Origin: Anaerolineales bacterium
GTDB taxonomy: Bacteria; Chloroflexota; Anaerolineae; Anaerolineales; Villigracilaceae
Length of the DNA: 64,000 nt
Assembly: GCA_016789305.1 (NCBI GenBank)
Contig: JAEURJ010000023.1
Location: 434,001-498,000 of the forward strand
Reading direction: 5' to 3'
Shown here: positions 1 to 8,598 of the stretch, one piece after another
Position numbering within the stretch: position 1 is the stretch's first letter
How the letters are laid out: each line of letters opens with the position of its first letter
Notes under the pieces: model-generated
The model's input: only the letters and a program-made list of their open reading frames with translations
Told to the model about the DNA's origin: nothing
Database searches by the model: none
Position numbers and translations under genes: made by a program

Positions 1-6
1 CAACTG

Positions 7-40
7 GCGAGACTATCACAGAATTCTGTGATAGTCTCGC
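7..40 (+). terminator. Perfect palindromic terminator upstream of terC
   Basis: Two 17-base arms that are exact reverse complements meet at a central GAATTC, and the right arm is followed by eight T residues (41-48). This is a strong intrinsic terminator for a gene lying to the left of the window. Confidence 0.85.
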
Positions 41-77
41 TTTTTTTTATCTTATACACCTTTAGGAGTAAACGATC

Positions 78-1043
78 ATGGAAGAATCAATCTGGTTATG
101 GATAGGGTTTAATCTCTTTGTGTTATTGATGCTCGCGCTCGACCTGGGCGTGTTCCACCGTCAGTCGCATGCCGTGTCAACAAAAGAGGCATTAACCTGG
201 AGCATTGTATGGATCTCACTTTCCCTGGCTTTTAATGCGATCATCTATTTCTTTTGGGATAAGATGGTGCCGGGCAGCATCTATACCAATAGCGAAGCCG
301 CACTGGCCTTTTTAACAGGCTATTTAATTGAGAAATCCCTGAGTGTGGACAATATCTTTGTCTTCATTTTGATCTTCTCCTTCTTTGCTGTGCCGGACCG
401 CTATCAACACCGTGTCCTGTTCTGGGGCATCCTGGGCGCGTTGGTGATGCGCGGCATCCTGATCGCCATCGGTGCGGCATTGCTCGAACAATTCCACTGG
501 ATCATTTATGTCTTCGGTGCCTTCCTGATCTACACCGGCATTCGCATGGCCCGTCATCAGGACGAAGAATTACGCCCACAGGACAACCCCGTGGTGAAGT
601 TCTTCCGAAAATTCATGCCGGTGACCGAGGATTTTGAAGGCGATAAATTCTTTGTCCGCCGCGCCGGCACTTTATTTGCGACGCCTCTTTTCCTGATCTT
701 ATTGATCGTGGAGAGCACGGACCTGGTCTTCGCCGTCGATTCCATCCCAGCGATCTTTGCCGTTACACGCGATCCATTCATTGTCTACACCTCGAATGTA
801 TGTGCCATCCTCGGGTTGCGAGCACTCTACTTCCTGCTTGCCAATGTGATGGATAAATTCCAATATCTAAAGCTGGGTCTGTCGGTGGTTTTAACTTTTA
901 TCGGCATCAAAATGGTCATCGTGGACCTGTATCATATCCCGGTGGGCGTTTCACTCGCTGTGGTTGCCGGCGTCCTTACCATTTCAATTCTCGCATCCTT
1001 GTGGAAATCGAAAATCACTCCAGAGATAGTCACTTCAGATTAG
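78..1043 (+). CDS. TerC/Alx family integral membrane protein
   Basis: A 321-residue polytopic membrane protein of the TerC/Alx family, whose characterised members take part in tellurite resistance or manganese export. Seen: about nine hydrophobic segments, the conserved SVDNIFVF motif near residue 90 and the acidic membrane motif ESTDLVFAVDSIPA near residue 213, both hallmarks of the family. The length matches the roughly 320-residue Alx subgroup. The ATG at 78 follows an AGGAG about ten bases upstream. It stands alone between two terminators. No room is left upstream for a yybP-ykoY manganese riboswitch, which often precedes such genes, because the upstream terminator ends only 30 bases before the start codon. 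The substrate (Mn2+ or another metal) is inferred from family knowledge. Confidence 0.93.
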   Translation: MEESIWLWIGFNLFVLLMLALDLGVFHRQSHAVSTKEALTWSIVWISLSLAFNAIIYFFWDKMVPGSIYTNSEAALAFLTGYLIEKSLSVDNIFVFILIFSFFAVPDRYQHRVLFWGILGALVMRGILIAIGAALLEQFHWIIYVFGAFLIYTGIRMARHQDEELRPQDNPVVKFFRKFMPVTEDFEGDKFFVRRAGTLFATPLFLILLIVESTDLVFAVDSIPAIFAVTRDPFIVYTSNVCAILGLRALYFLLANVMDKFQYLKLGLSVVLTFIGIKMVIVDLYHIPVGVSLAVVAGVLTISILASLWKSKITPEIVTSD

Positions 1044-1072
1044 AAAAAAATCTACGCTTGAAAGTTGTTTAT

Positions 1073-1106
1073 AAAAAGGCAGTCAATGTAAATTGGCTGC
1101 CTTTTT
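1073..1106. terminator. Bidirectional terminator between terC and the AIM24-family gene
   Basis: The arms AAAAAGGCAGTCAAT and ATTGGCTGCCTTTTT pair with one G-T wobble around a short loop. They give A- and T-runs on both flanks, so the hairpin can terminate the plus-strand terC and the convergent minus-strand gene. Confidence 0.85.
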
Positions 1107-1139
1107 ATTTAATTACACATAAATAGGTAAGAATCCCTG

Positions 1140-1823
1140 CTACGAACTTTTGATCTCCGGCTTGGGCAATTGCGGAATGATCCAGTTGATCAATGCCTGT
1201 GGCGAACGGGTCTGCATATAAATGGTGCCAGGGCCGGTCAACTCGATGACCAATCCTTCGCCGCTGAACAGCGTGGATTTGATGCCACCCACGGTTTTGG
1301 GTTGCACGCTCATGGTCGCATCGAATGCAACAAGGTGGGAGGTATCGACCACATACTTTTCACCGGCTCCCATGGTACGTTCAAAGATCGCGCCATAGGA
1401 GGAGACCAACAGCTTGCCCGTGCCGGAAGCTTCGAGCATGGCAATCCCTTCGGCAGACATCAGGGCCTTCACGCTGAGTTTGGCAGTCAATTCCACACCA
1501 TTCTCGGAAGCGACATAGGAACCGGCCTGGATCATTAATTTATTTCCCTTCATCTCGATCATCATCATATCGCCGGGCAATTCCGGAGCGAGGGTGACTT
1601 CACCTCCCTGTGCAGGTGCGACAAAAAAGTTTTGGAAGAAGGATTCCCCGCCGAGAACGGCGCGGCCAAGCGATTTGAGGATTCCGCCTTCCGCCTTGGT
1701 CTCGATGTTGACTCCGCCGCTCATGCTGACCATTGCGCCTGATTCTGCGTGAATGCGTTCATTTGGCTCCAGTTTTGCAACAGCGAGCGAGTATGAAGGG
1801 CGGTGCATAATTTCAATGTTCAT
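1140..1823 (-). CDS. TIGR00266/AIM24 family protein
   Basis: A 227-residue protein of the TIGR00266 family (AIM24 superfamily), a beta-rich trefoil-like fold of unknown molecular function. Seen: the N-terminal pattern ESGAMVSMSGGV, the GESFFQNFF segment near residue 60 and the C-terminal GEGLVIELTGPGTIYMQTRS are typical of the family, and the length is full. The ATG has an AAAGGAGAT ribosome site just upstream. There is no signal peptide or membrane helix, so it is likely cytoplasmic. It is monocistronic and convergent with terC. Family membership is well supported; no specific role is known. Confidence 0.9.
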   Translation of the reverse strand: MNIEIMHRPSYSLAVAKLEPNERIHAESGAMVSMSGGVNIETKAEGGILKSLGRAVLGGESFFQNFFVAPAQGGEVTLAPELPGDMMMIEMKGNKLMIQAGSYVASENGVELTAKLSVKALMSAEGIAMLEASGTGKLLVSSYGAIFERTMGAGEKYVVDTSHLVAFDATMSVQPKTVGGIKSTLFSGEGLVIELTGPGTIYMQTRSPQALINWIIPQLPKPEIKSS

Positions 1824-1920
1824 TTGTGATCTCCTTTGAAATGGGTATTAAGAATAGTGTAGCCTGTTAACCGCCTTTTTTCAATTTTTAAATTCTTACA
1901 AATCTCTAATTCGCCCCGCC

Positions 1921-1947
1921 TTGACAGATACTATCGCATCATATAAA
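1921..1947 (+). promoter_or_regulatory. Candidate sigma70 promoter for the MarR gene
   Basis: TTGACA at 1921 is followed by TATAAA at 1942 after a rather short 15-base spacer, about 35 bases before the MarR start codon. The -35 box is perfect; the short spacing lowers confidence. Confidence 0.45.
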
Positions 1948-1981
1948 GTAAAGCCCGCTTAACTAAAAAGAAGGCTTAACT

Positions 1982-2431
1982 ATGTCAAAACCAGTCCAAA
2001 TTACCAAATCCCTGCATGCATGGATGGATGTGTTCATGCACCGCTCCATGCGTGGATGGGGCCGCTTCGTCAAAACGACGGGGCTTTCGATGCCGCAGTT
2101 CAGCATTCTGATGCAGCTGCACTACAAAGGCTCATGCGGCATGTCCGAGATCAGTGAACGGTCCAATGTGACTGCCGCTGCCGCCAGTCAGCTTGTGGAG
2201 AAACTTGTCCAGAGTGAGCTGATCGAACGCACGGAAGACCCCAATGACCGACGTGCCAAACAATTAAGCCTCTCCAAAAAGGGCGCAAAATTGGTCGAGC
2301 AGGGAATCGAAGAACGTCATCGCTGGATGGATGAACTTGCAGGCAACATCAGCGCAGAAGAAAGCGGACTTGTTGTGGAAGCCCTGGAAATTTTGATCAG
2401 AGCTGCGGGCCACCTGGAAGAAAAGAAATAA
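1982..2431 (+). CDS. MarR family transcriptional regulator
   Basis: A 149-residue MarR-type winged helix regulator. Seen: the recognition region GMSEISERSNVTAAAASQLVEKLVQSELIERTEDP followed by the wing DPNDRRAKQLSLSKKG is the classic MarR DNA-binding block, flanked by N- and C-terminal dimerisation helices. The length is typical. It lies 86 bases upstream of an ABC exporter pair on the same strand, an arrangement commonly seen when MarR represses drug exporters and releases DNA on binding a ligand. The ligand cannot be predicted. Confidence 0.92.
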   Translation: MSKPVQITKSLHAWMDVFMHRSMRGWGRFVKTTGLSMPQFSILMQLHYKGSCGMSEISERSNVTAAAASQLVEKLVQSELIERTEDPNDRRAKQLSLSKKGAKLVEQGIEERHRWMDELAGNISAEESGLVVEALEILIRAAGHLEEKK

Positions 2432-2446
2432 TCTCCGGAATATTTC

Positions 2447-2475
2447 CCATAGTTCGCCATACTTTCTCCATATTC
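2447..2475 (+). promoter_or_regulatory. Three helically phased direct repeats, possible operator
   Basis: CCATAGTT (2447), CCATACTT (2457) and CCATATTC (2468) repeat at 10- and 11-base intervals between the MarR gene and the exporter. Such phasing would place all three on one face of the helix. A regulatory role is inferred. Confidence 0.3.
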
Positions 2476-2517
2476 ATATGCTATTGTCAACTTAATTATT
2501 TATAAAGGAGTACTACT

Positions 2518-4467
2518 TTGCAAACAACCATGTCCCGACCTCAAACTCGCGGACGCCGCGGTGACCCAAAAGCACGCGGCTCCATTGCGCGCGCCATTCG
2601 CTATTTGATGAATTACAAACAGCAGGCAGCGCTTCCCTACCTGTTTCTTATCATTGCCACACTTGCACAGCTGGCAGTTCCACGCCTGGTGCGTAACGTG
2701 ATCGACGCCGTAACCAGTGGTTACATTGGCGATCAGGTTTTAGCGGCGTTGGATAAGATCCCCGCAAATTTTATCGGTGCAGCCCTGCCAAAGATCCTTG
2801 AAGCGTTGAAGTTTCCTGCCGGTTGGTCCATTGACCAGCTCCGGGCGCAGTTGGAAGCGGATGTTTCCTCTGCCCCGCAGACATTGATCAGCGCGATCCT
2901 CTTCATTTTGCTCTTCGCCGCGCTGCGTGGAATTTTTTCCTTCCTGCAAGCCTATTGGGCGGAGAAGAATTCGCAGGCGGTGGCGTACGATCTGCGCAAT
3001 GATCTGTATGCAAAGATTCAACGTCTGTCTTTTTCCTATCACGATAAAAATCAAACGGGCCAGTTGATGATCCGCGCGACTGACGATGTGGAAAAGGTTC
3101 GTTTGTTCATCGGTCAGGGCTTATTGCAGCTGGTCGCCGCGATCATATTATTGACCGGCACACTCATTATTTTGTTCTCCACAAATACAAAGCTCGCCTG
3201 GGCCGCGGTGCCGATACTGCCGATTGCATTTCTTTTGTTCATGGTCTTTGGCGGACTGAGCCAGCCTTTATTTGCCAAGGTGCAGCAAAGACTCTCCACG
3301 TTGAATACGATCCTGCAGGAAAATCTCGCAGGCGTAAAAGTGATCAAGGCTTTCACTCGTGAGAAGGAACAACAGAAGAAATTTCGTGATGCAGCCGATG
3401 CCAGCATGGCGCAGTCCATTGTGGTGGCGAGACTCTTTACATTTTTATTCCCATTGATCTTTATGGTCGCCAACCTTGGTCAGGCTGCCATCTTGAACGT
3501 CGGCGGCAAGGAAATTATCGCCGGGGCTTTAAGCATTGGCGAATGGCAGGAATTCTCGCTGTATTTGATCTATCTCTTCCTGCCGATCGCGCAGCTCGGG
3601 TTCATCATCACACAGTTGGGGCAGGCCTCCGCTTCCGCCAACCGCATCTTTGAGATCATCGATGCGAAGTCCGATATCACCGACAAGCCCGATGCGATCA
3701 AGATTCCGGTTGTGGAAGGCAATGTCAAATTCGAAGATGTCACCTTCCGCTATTTTGGCGGCGGTGAGCCCGTGCTCTCCAACGTGACCTTCGAAGCCAA
3801 AGCCGGTCAGACGATTGCATTGCTCGGCGCGACCGGTTCCGGCAAGACCACCATCATCAATTTACTTCCTCGCTTCTACGATCCAACCGAAGGAAAGATA
3901 ACAATCGACGGGCATGAACTGCGCGATGTGACTCTCGATTCACTTCGCTCGAATATCGGCATCGTGTTGCAGGAAACCACATTATTCAGCGGAACCATCC
4001 GCGAAAATATCGCCTTCGGCAAACCCGAAGCCAGCGATGAAAAAGTGATCGCCGCTGCAAAAGCCGCTCAGGCTCATGATTTTATTTCAGGATTCCCGGA
4101 AGGCTACAACACACATGTCGGTGAACGCGGCACCACCCTCTCCGGCGGACAAAAGCAGCGCGTCGCCATTGCCCGCGCCTTGCTGCTCAACCCGCGCATT
4201 CTCATCCTCGACGACTCCACCTCGTCCGTTGATCTGGGTACGGAAGCCGCACTTCAAAGCGCGCTTGATATCCTGATGAAAGGACGCACTTCCTTTGTCA
4301 TCGCGCAGCGCATCAGCACCGTGATGAACGCGGACAAGATCATTGTGCTCGATAAAGGCAAGGTCGTTGCAGAAGGCAAACACAAGGAACTTATGGAAGA
4401 CAGCCCGATCTACGCAGAAATTTACAACTCGCAAATATTGGTCAACGAAAAAGGCGGTGCCCAATGA
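2518..4467 (+). CDS. ABC exporter half-transporter with degenerate nucleotide-binding site
   Basis: A 649-residue type-IV ABC exporter subunit: six-helix membrane domain to about residue 360, then a nucleotide-binding domain. Walker A GATGSGKT lies near 437 and the signature LSGGQKQR near 541. The Walker B region reads LDDSTSS near 564, with Asp replacing the catalytic Glu, and the H-loop reads AQR near 596, with Gln replacing the switch His. These changes mark the non-catalytic partner of a heterodimeric exporter (TM287/288 or BmrCD type). A roughly 60-residue extracytoplasmic insert follows the first helix. The TTG start is chosen because AAGGAG precedes it by seven bases, while the in-frame ATG at 2530 is too distant. 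The stop overlaps the next start by four bases, so the two subunits are translationally coupled. Substrate unknown. Confidence 0.93.
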   Translation: MQTTMSRPQTRGRRGDPKARGSIARAIRYLMNYKQQAALPYLFLIIATLAQLAVPRLVRNVIDAVTSGYIGDQVLAALDKIPANFIGAALPKILEALKFPAGWSIDQLRAQLEADVSSAPQTLISAILFILLFAALRGIFSFLQAYWAEKNSQAVAYDLRNDLYAKIQRLSFSYHDKNQTGQLMIRATDDVEKVRLFIGQGLLQLVAAIILLTGTLIILFSTNTKLAWAAVPILPIAFLLFMVFGGLSQPLFAKVQQRLSTLNTILQENLAGVKVIKAFTREKEQQKKFRDAADASMAQSIVVARLFTFLFPLIFMVANLGQAAILNVGGKEIIAGALSIGEWQEFSLYLIYLFLPIAQLGFIITQLGQASASANRIFEIIDAKSDITDKPDAIKIPVVEGNVKFEDVTFRYFGGGEPVLSNVTFEAKAGQTIALLGATGSGKTTIINLLPRFYDPTEGKITIDGHELRDVTLDSLRSNIGIVLQETTLFSGTIRENIAFGKPEASDEKVIAAAKAAQAHDFISGFPEGYNTHVGERGTTLSGGQKQRVAIARALLLNPRILILDDSTSSVDLGTEAALQSALDILMKGRTSFVIAQRISTVMNADKIIVLDKGKVVAEGKHKELMEDSPIYAEIYNSQILVNEKGGAQ

Positions 4468-6464
4468 TGATGAACCGCGACCTCTTTAAAGGCGAAACCA
4501 ACAAAGCCCGCAACGTCACTGACACACTCAGGCGCTTTGGTGAATACTTTGGAAAATTCTGGTACATGCTGGTCCTGGCACTTGTTCTGGTTGTCATTTC
4601 CACATGGACTCAGGTGACCTCTCCCGAGTTGATCGGCCAGGCCACGGATTGTTTCCTTGTACCGACCGGCGGAGCAAATGCATTCGCCTCCTTCGGCCCG
4701 GCGGCTGATTCAGCGGAAACGACAAAATCCTCCTGTTGGCTTGTCGCCGACCCCGCCACCTTGACCGGAACTCAAAAGATCATCGCCACCATGTACCGCG
4801 TTGGCGATTTCCAAATCCTAGATCCCGCCACCGCCACCACCGATGAACGCATTGCAGGTTTGTGGAGACTCATTCTCGTCACCATCGGCCTGTTCGTGCT
4901 GGGAGCCATCGTCACAGGTTCGCTTTTCTTTACCATGTCCTGGACTGGGCAGCATGTGTTACGTGAAATGAAACTTGCCATCTTCCATCACATGCACGAA
5001 CTTTCATTGAGTTACTATGCCGAACACGAAGCCGGCGACCTGATGAGCCGCATTACCAACGATACTTCCGCCATTGAGCAGGCATTTTCCTTTGCTTTGG
5101 TACAGGTCTTCAGCGGAATTCTCCTGCTGGGATGGATCGCATACAACATGATCGTAAAGAGCGTTCCTTTTGCTTTGCTTTCTCTCGCAGTTGCTCCGAT
5201 CATGCTTTGGGTCACAAGTTATTTCTCCGGGCAGGCGCGCAAGGCTTTCCGCGTGGCTCGTGAAGAAATCGGCTCGGTCAATGCGGAATTACAGGAAAGC
5301 ATTTCCTCTGTTCGCGAAGTCCAGGCGTTCAACCGTGCTGAAGAGAACATCGAGCAATTCAAGGTCACGAATGCGGCGAACCGTGATGCAAACGTGCGGG
5401 CCGTGGCATTTACATCCGCTTTGGCCCCCGCACTGGAAGCATTATCCTATGCGGCGCTGGGAATTGTCGTGGGCATTGGTGGTTGGATTCTCCTCAACGG
5501 CGGTGAGTTCTTCGGAACCGCTGTTTCGCTTGGCCTCGTCATTACCTTCCTCGCCTACGTACAGCGCTTCAACCAGCCCATTCAACAGATCGCTGTTTTG
5601 TGGACCAACATTCAGAACGCGATTGCGGGCGGCGAACGAATCTTCAATATTCTTGATGAGAAGCCTGCCGTAACGGATAAGCCCGGCGCCGAACCGATGA
5701 CCGAGATCAAAGGGCTCGTTGAATTCGATAACGTAGCCCATGAATACGAAGATGGTGTGCCCGTCTTGCATGGTGTTTCATTCACCGCGCAGCCCGGTCA
5801 GACCTTCGCCATCGTCGGGCCGACCGGCGCGGGCAAGACCACCATCATCAACCTGCTGCCGCGTTTCTACGATGTAACACAAGGCTCCGTGAAGATCGAT
5901 GGTATGGATGTGCGCGATGTCACAGCCGATTCCATTCGCAAACAGGTTGGCATTGTGTTGCAGGATACCTTCCTCTTCAGCACCACCGTCATGGAAAATG
6001 TCCGCTTTGGCCGACCGGACGCAACCGATGAAGAAGTGATGGCTGCGATCAGGCTTGCCAATGCCGATTCGTTCATCGAGCGATTGCCGGAGAAATATCA
6101 AACCGTATTGGGGGAACGCGGCTCCGGCCTTTCACAGGGACAGCGCCAGTTGTTGTCCATTGCACGCGCGGCTCTCGCAGACCCGAGAATCCTCATTTTG
6201 GATGAAGCAACTTCCTCGGTCGATACGAGAACCGAGCGCTTGATCCAAAAGGCATTCGACCAGCTGCTCGCCGGTCGCACCTCCTTCGTCATCGCACATC
6301 GTTTGTCCACCATCCGCAACGCAGACCAGATCCTGGTGCTCAAAGCCGGTGAGATCATCGAACGCGGCAAGCATGACGAACTTCTTGAAAAGAAGGGCTT
6401 CTATTACGATCTGTATATGAGCCAGTTCAAAAAACAGGAAGAGATCGAAGCCGCCACCGCATAA
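4464..6464 (+). CDS. ABC exporter half-transporter, catalytic partner
   Basis: A 666-residue partner of the preceding exporter subunit, starting in an ATGA overlap. It has a six-helix membrane domain and a C-terminal nucleotide-binding domain with Walker A GPTGAGKT near 452, signature LSQGQRQL near 556, intact Walker B LDEATSS near 579 and intact H-loop AHR near 611. In characterised heterodimers the degenerate site uses the partner's altered signature (here LSQGQ), so the pair fits that asymmetry well. About 75 residues are inserted between the first two helices (near 50-125); they contain two Cys residues and would lie outside the cytoplasm. Likely a multidrug or lipid exporter regulated by the upstream MarR protein; the substrate is not predictable. 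Confidence 0.93.
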   Translation: MMMNRDLFKGETNKARNVTDTLRRFGEYFGKFWYMLVLALVLVVISTWTQVTSPELIGQATDCFLVPTGGANAFASFGPAADSAETTKSSCWLVADPATLTGTQKIIATMYRVGDFQILDPATATTDERIAGLWRLILVTIGLFVLGAIVTGSLFFTMSWTGQHVLREMKLAIFHHMHELSLSYYAEHEAGDLMSRITNDTSAIEQAFSFALVQVFSGILLLGWIAYNMIVKSVPFALLSLAVAPIMLWVTSYFSGQARKAFRVAREEIGSVNAELQESISSVREVQAFNRAEENIEQFKVTNAANRDANVRAVAFTSALAPALEALSYAALGIVVGIGGWILLNGGEFFGTAVSLGLVITFLAYVQRFNQPIQQIAVLWTNIQNAIAGGERIFNILDEKPAVTDKPGAEPMTEIKGLVEFDNVAHEYEDGVPVLHGVSFTAQPGQTFAIVGPTGAGKTTIINLLPRFYDVTQGSVKIDGMDVRDVTADSIRKQVGIVLQDTFLFSTTVMENVRFGRPDATDEEVMAAIRLANADSFIERLPEKYQTVLGERGSGLSQGQRQLLSIARAALADPRILILDEATSSVDTRTERLIQKAFDQLLAGRTSFVIAHRLSTIRNADQILVLKAGEIIERGKHDELLEKKGFYYDLYMSQFKKQEEIEAATA

Positions 6465-6469
6465 TATTT

Positions 6470-6495
6470 GTAGGGGCACAGCAACGCTGTGCCCC
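6470..6495. repeat. Palindromic intergenic repeat, GTAGGG family (copy 1, degenerate)
   Basis: GTAGGGGCACAGC and its near-complement GCTGTGCCCC flank a three-base loop just after the exporter stop codon. The same palindrome occurs at 14013-14041 and 31735-31763. The outermost bases of the right arm have decayed in this copy, and it abuts a gene remnant. Confidence 0.75.
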
Positions 6496-6660
6496 ACCAT
6501 CGAAGTGTTCGACAAAAAGATGAAAGTCAAACCCAAGATCATTTTGGGCGAACGCCGCAGAATGTTATATGACCGGATCGTATCCATTGCGTCCAACTAT
6601 GATGCGTACGAAAAAGGAACCGCACGTGAAATTCCGCTGGTGTTTTTGAAGGCACAATAA
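6496..6660 (+). pseudogene. Remnant of a probable deazaflavin-dependent nitroreductase (C-terminus only)
   Basis: An open frame runs from the palindromic repeat to a TAA at 6658. It can start at ATG 6520 (46 residues) but has no ribosome site there. The residues MLYDRIV, YDAYEK and TAREIPLVFL resemble the C-terminal end of DDN-type (F420-dependent nitroreductase family) proteins, where an arginine followed by IPVV and a final beta strand close the fold. The N-terminal two thirds is missing and the break coincides with the repeat. Homology is judged by eye from pattern only. This is the main content of the 300-base gap between the exporter and the next gene. Confidence 0.4.
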
Positions 6661-6674
6661 ACTCATATTTCAGC

Positions 6675-6710
6675 AACAAAAGAGGCGATCATATGATCGC
6701 CTCTTTTGTT
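6675..6710. terminator. Long perfect palindromic terminator
   Basis: A 36-base exact palindrome centred on CATATG, with A-rich left and T-rich right ends, lies 15 bases after the remnant's stop codon. It can work as an intrinsic terminator in either direction. Confidence 0.8.
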
Positions 6711-6771
6711 TGGTCAACCGAACCTTTTAATTGTATTTGTTGTTTAAGAAATAAACCAACCGGAGAAACTC

Positions 6772-7311
6772 ATGATCATTTATGGCTATCGAAACAGGGA
6801 AAAAGAACTGGGAACCGGCAACTTTTATTGTGCCAGTTGCCAAGTCCAAAGACCATACCGGCATAAAAAGATCGCGCGCTATTTTACGTTATTCTTCATC
6901 CCGCTGTTCCCCTTGGGCACTCTGGGTGAATATGTGGAATGCCAGGTCTGCGGACGAACGTACAAGACAGACGTCCTATCTGCGGCTTCGACCACCAGCG
7001 TGCCGATATCAGAAACCGACAGATATATTTCCACTGCACAAAATAATTCAACAGCGTTTGAAAATGCGAAGAAAGCCGGGAAGCAAAATTCCTGTCTCCC
7101 GCTGGTACTTGCCGGGGGTGGAGTCCTGTCCATCCTTGGCGGCCTGCTTATGGGGGTTGCCTTGATCGCCACACAAACCGACCCTGCACTTGCAAACCTG
7201 GCGAGTTTTATCCTTGCCGTGCTTTGTTGCCCCACTCCCATGGTCGTTTTGGGTCTGCTGGCCATTGGCGCAGCCATTTTTCTTCTGCGCAGAAATGAAG
7301 GGCGTAACTAG
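6772..7311 (+). CDS. Zinc-ribbon membrane protein
   Basis: A 179-residue protein with an N-terminal zinc ribbon: CASC near residue 21 and CQVC near residue 57 supply four Cys ligands, with a hydrophobic IARYFTLFFIPLFPLG stretch between them, as in the zinc-ribbon 15 type. A hydrophilic linker follows, then two C-terminal membrane helices (about 105-130 and 140-170). The start has a GGAG upstream. The ribbon would face the cytoplasm or lie at the membrane. No specific function is known and the neighbours do not help. The gene is apparently complete. Confidence 0.75.
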   Translation: MIIYGYRNREKELGTGNFYCASCQVQRPYRHKKIARYFTLFFIPLFPLGTLGEYVECQVCGRTYKTDVLSAASTTSVPISETDRYISTAQNNSTAFENAKKAGKQNSCLPLVLAGGGVLSILGGLLMGVALIATQTDPALANLASFILAVLCCPTPMVVLGLLAIGAAIFLLRRNEGRN

Positions 7312-7425
7312 AAATACAAATTTGGGCCATATCCTGTTTTTATGGTTAAATGAGCGCCGGGAGAATCACATGCTTTTTGAGATCCTTGTAAAATATCCTG
7401 TACTTAAAGGTACCTGGTTTTATCA

Positions 7426-8556
7426 ATGAATTCACGCGTCAAGGAAATGGACGGCCTGCGCGGGATCGCTGTCGTACTTGTCATGGCACTGCACATTTTT
7501 AATCGTGCAAACGAGTTCACAAAACATCCCATACTTGCCTTTATCTCAGATCTGACCACCGTTGGCTGGATCGGAGTGGACATTTTTTTTGTGCTTTCCG
7601 GTTATCTAATCACCTCCATTTTACTTACCGCGCGCGAAAAGGAACATTATTTCAAGAACTTCTACGCCCGTCGGATTTTAAGAATTATTCCACTTTATTA
7701 TGCAACCATGCTGGTTGTCTTTCTTGTGATCATCCCGATCAAAGAGCCCGAATTTACATCCAAAATACCCCAACTGATTCCCGTTCAACTCCTTTATCTG
7801 CAAAACTGGCTTGGCATTACGGCGTTCGCGCAAACAACCGGTTATTTGTGGGTCACCTGGTCGCTGGCCATTGAAGAGCAATTCTATTTGTTCTGGCCTG
7901 CTCTCGTATATTTTATGAAACGGGAGCATCTTGTCAAATTCAGCATCGGATACGTTGTTCTTTCCGCTGTCATTCGCATGATCGGAGTTCTGGCATGGTC
8001 AAACACCCCAAAAGTGTTTCATTTTTTCTACTACAACTCCTTTTCCCGCTTTGATGAACTGATCTTCGGCGGACTTCTTGCAATGGGTCTTTCAGCCATT
8101 AAGTACAGGGAGAAGATCAAACAACTTGCGGTCCCCGCATTTTTTACCGCATCAGCAATGTTTATTGTCCTTTGCCTGGTCGACCTGCCAAACCTTCCAC
8201 ACCCAAATTATTTGCACATTCCGCTCAATACAGCCGGTTACCCGGCCCTTACCATTTCAGCTGCCGCATTAATCTCGATTTTCATTACACATCCTGAAAG
8301 CTCCTTGATCCGACGGGTCTTTCGGAGTGGAATCTTGAGTTTTCTTGGGAAATACAGCTACGCCATGTACCTGTTTCACATGCCGGTAACACTTATACTT
8401 CTTGATCTTCTGTGGTGGACACATTATCGCGGATGGAAGATGTACCTGCTGTATATTGCTTCATCATTTTTGGTTACTATTGCGCTTGCCTTTGTCTCCT
8501 GGCATTTATTTGAAAAGCACATGCTAAATCTCAAGAAATATTTTGAGTACAAATAA
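7426..8556 (+). CDS. Acyltransferase 3 family membrane protein
   Basis: A 376-residue integral membrane acyltransferase of the OafA/YrhL (acyltransferase 3) type, which O-acylates cell-surface or exopolysaccharide sugars. Seen: the N-terminal signature MDGLRGIAVVLVMALH with its catalytic-type His, the WIGVDIFFVLSGYLI segment near residue 45, an FYARRILRIIPLYY block near 80, and about ten membrane helices. There is no C-terminal SGNH domain. The length is normal. The acceptor is unknown; no glycan locus surrounds it. Confidence 0.92.
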   Translation: MNSRVKEMDGLRGIAVVLVMALHIFNRANEFTKHPILAFISDLTTVGWIGVDIFFVLSGYLITSILLTAREKEHYFKNFYARRILRIIPLYYATMLVVFLVIIPIKEPEFTSKIPQLIPVQLLYLQNWLGITAFAQTTGYLWVTWSLAIEEQFYLFWPALVYFMKREHLVKFSIGYVVLSAVIRMIGVLAWSNTPKVFHFFYYNSFSRFDELIFGGLLAMGLSAIKYREKIKQLAVPAFFTASAMFIVLCLVDLPNLPHPNYLHIPLNTAGYPALTISAAALISIFITHPESSLIRRVFRSGILSFLGKYSYAMYLFHMPVTLILLDLLWWTHYRGWKMYLLYIASSFLVTIALAFVSWHLFEKHMLNLKKYFEYK

Positions 8557-8598
8557 TCGGTCACATTTGTGGTTAAATGGGACATAGGAGAATATCCC

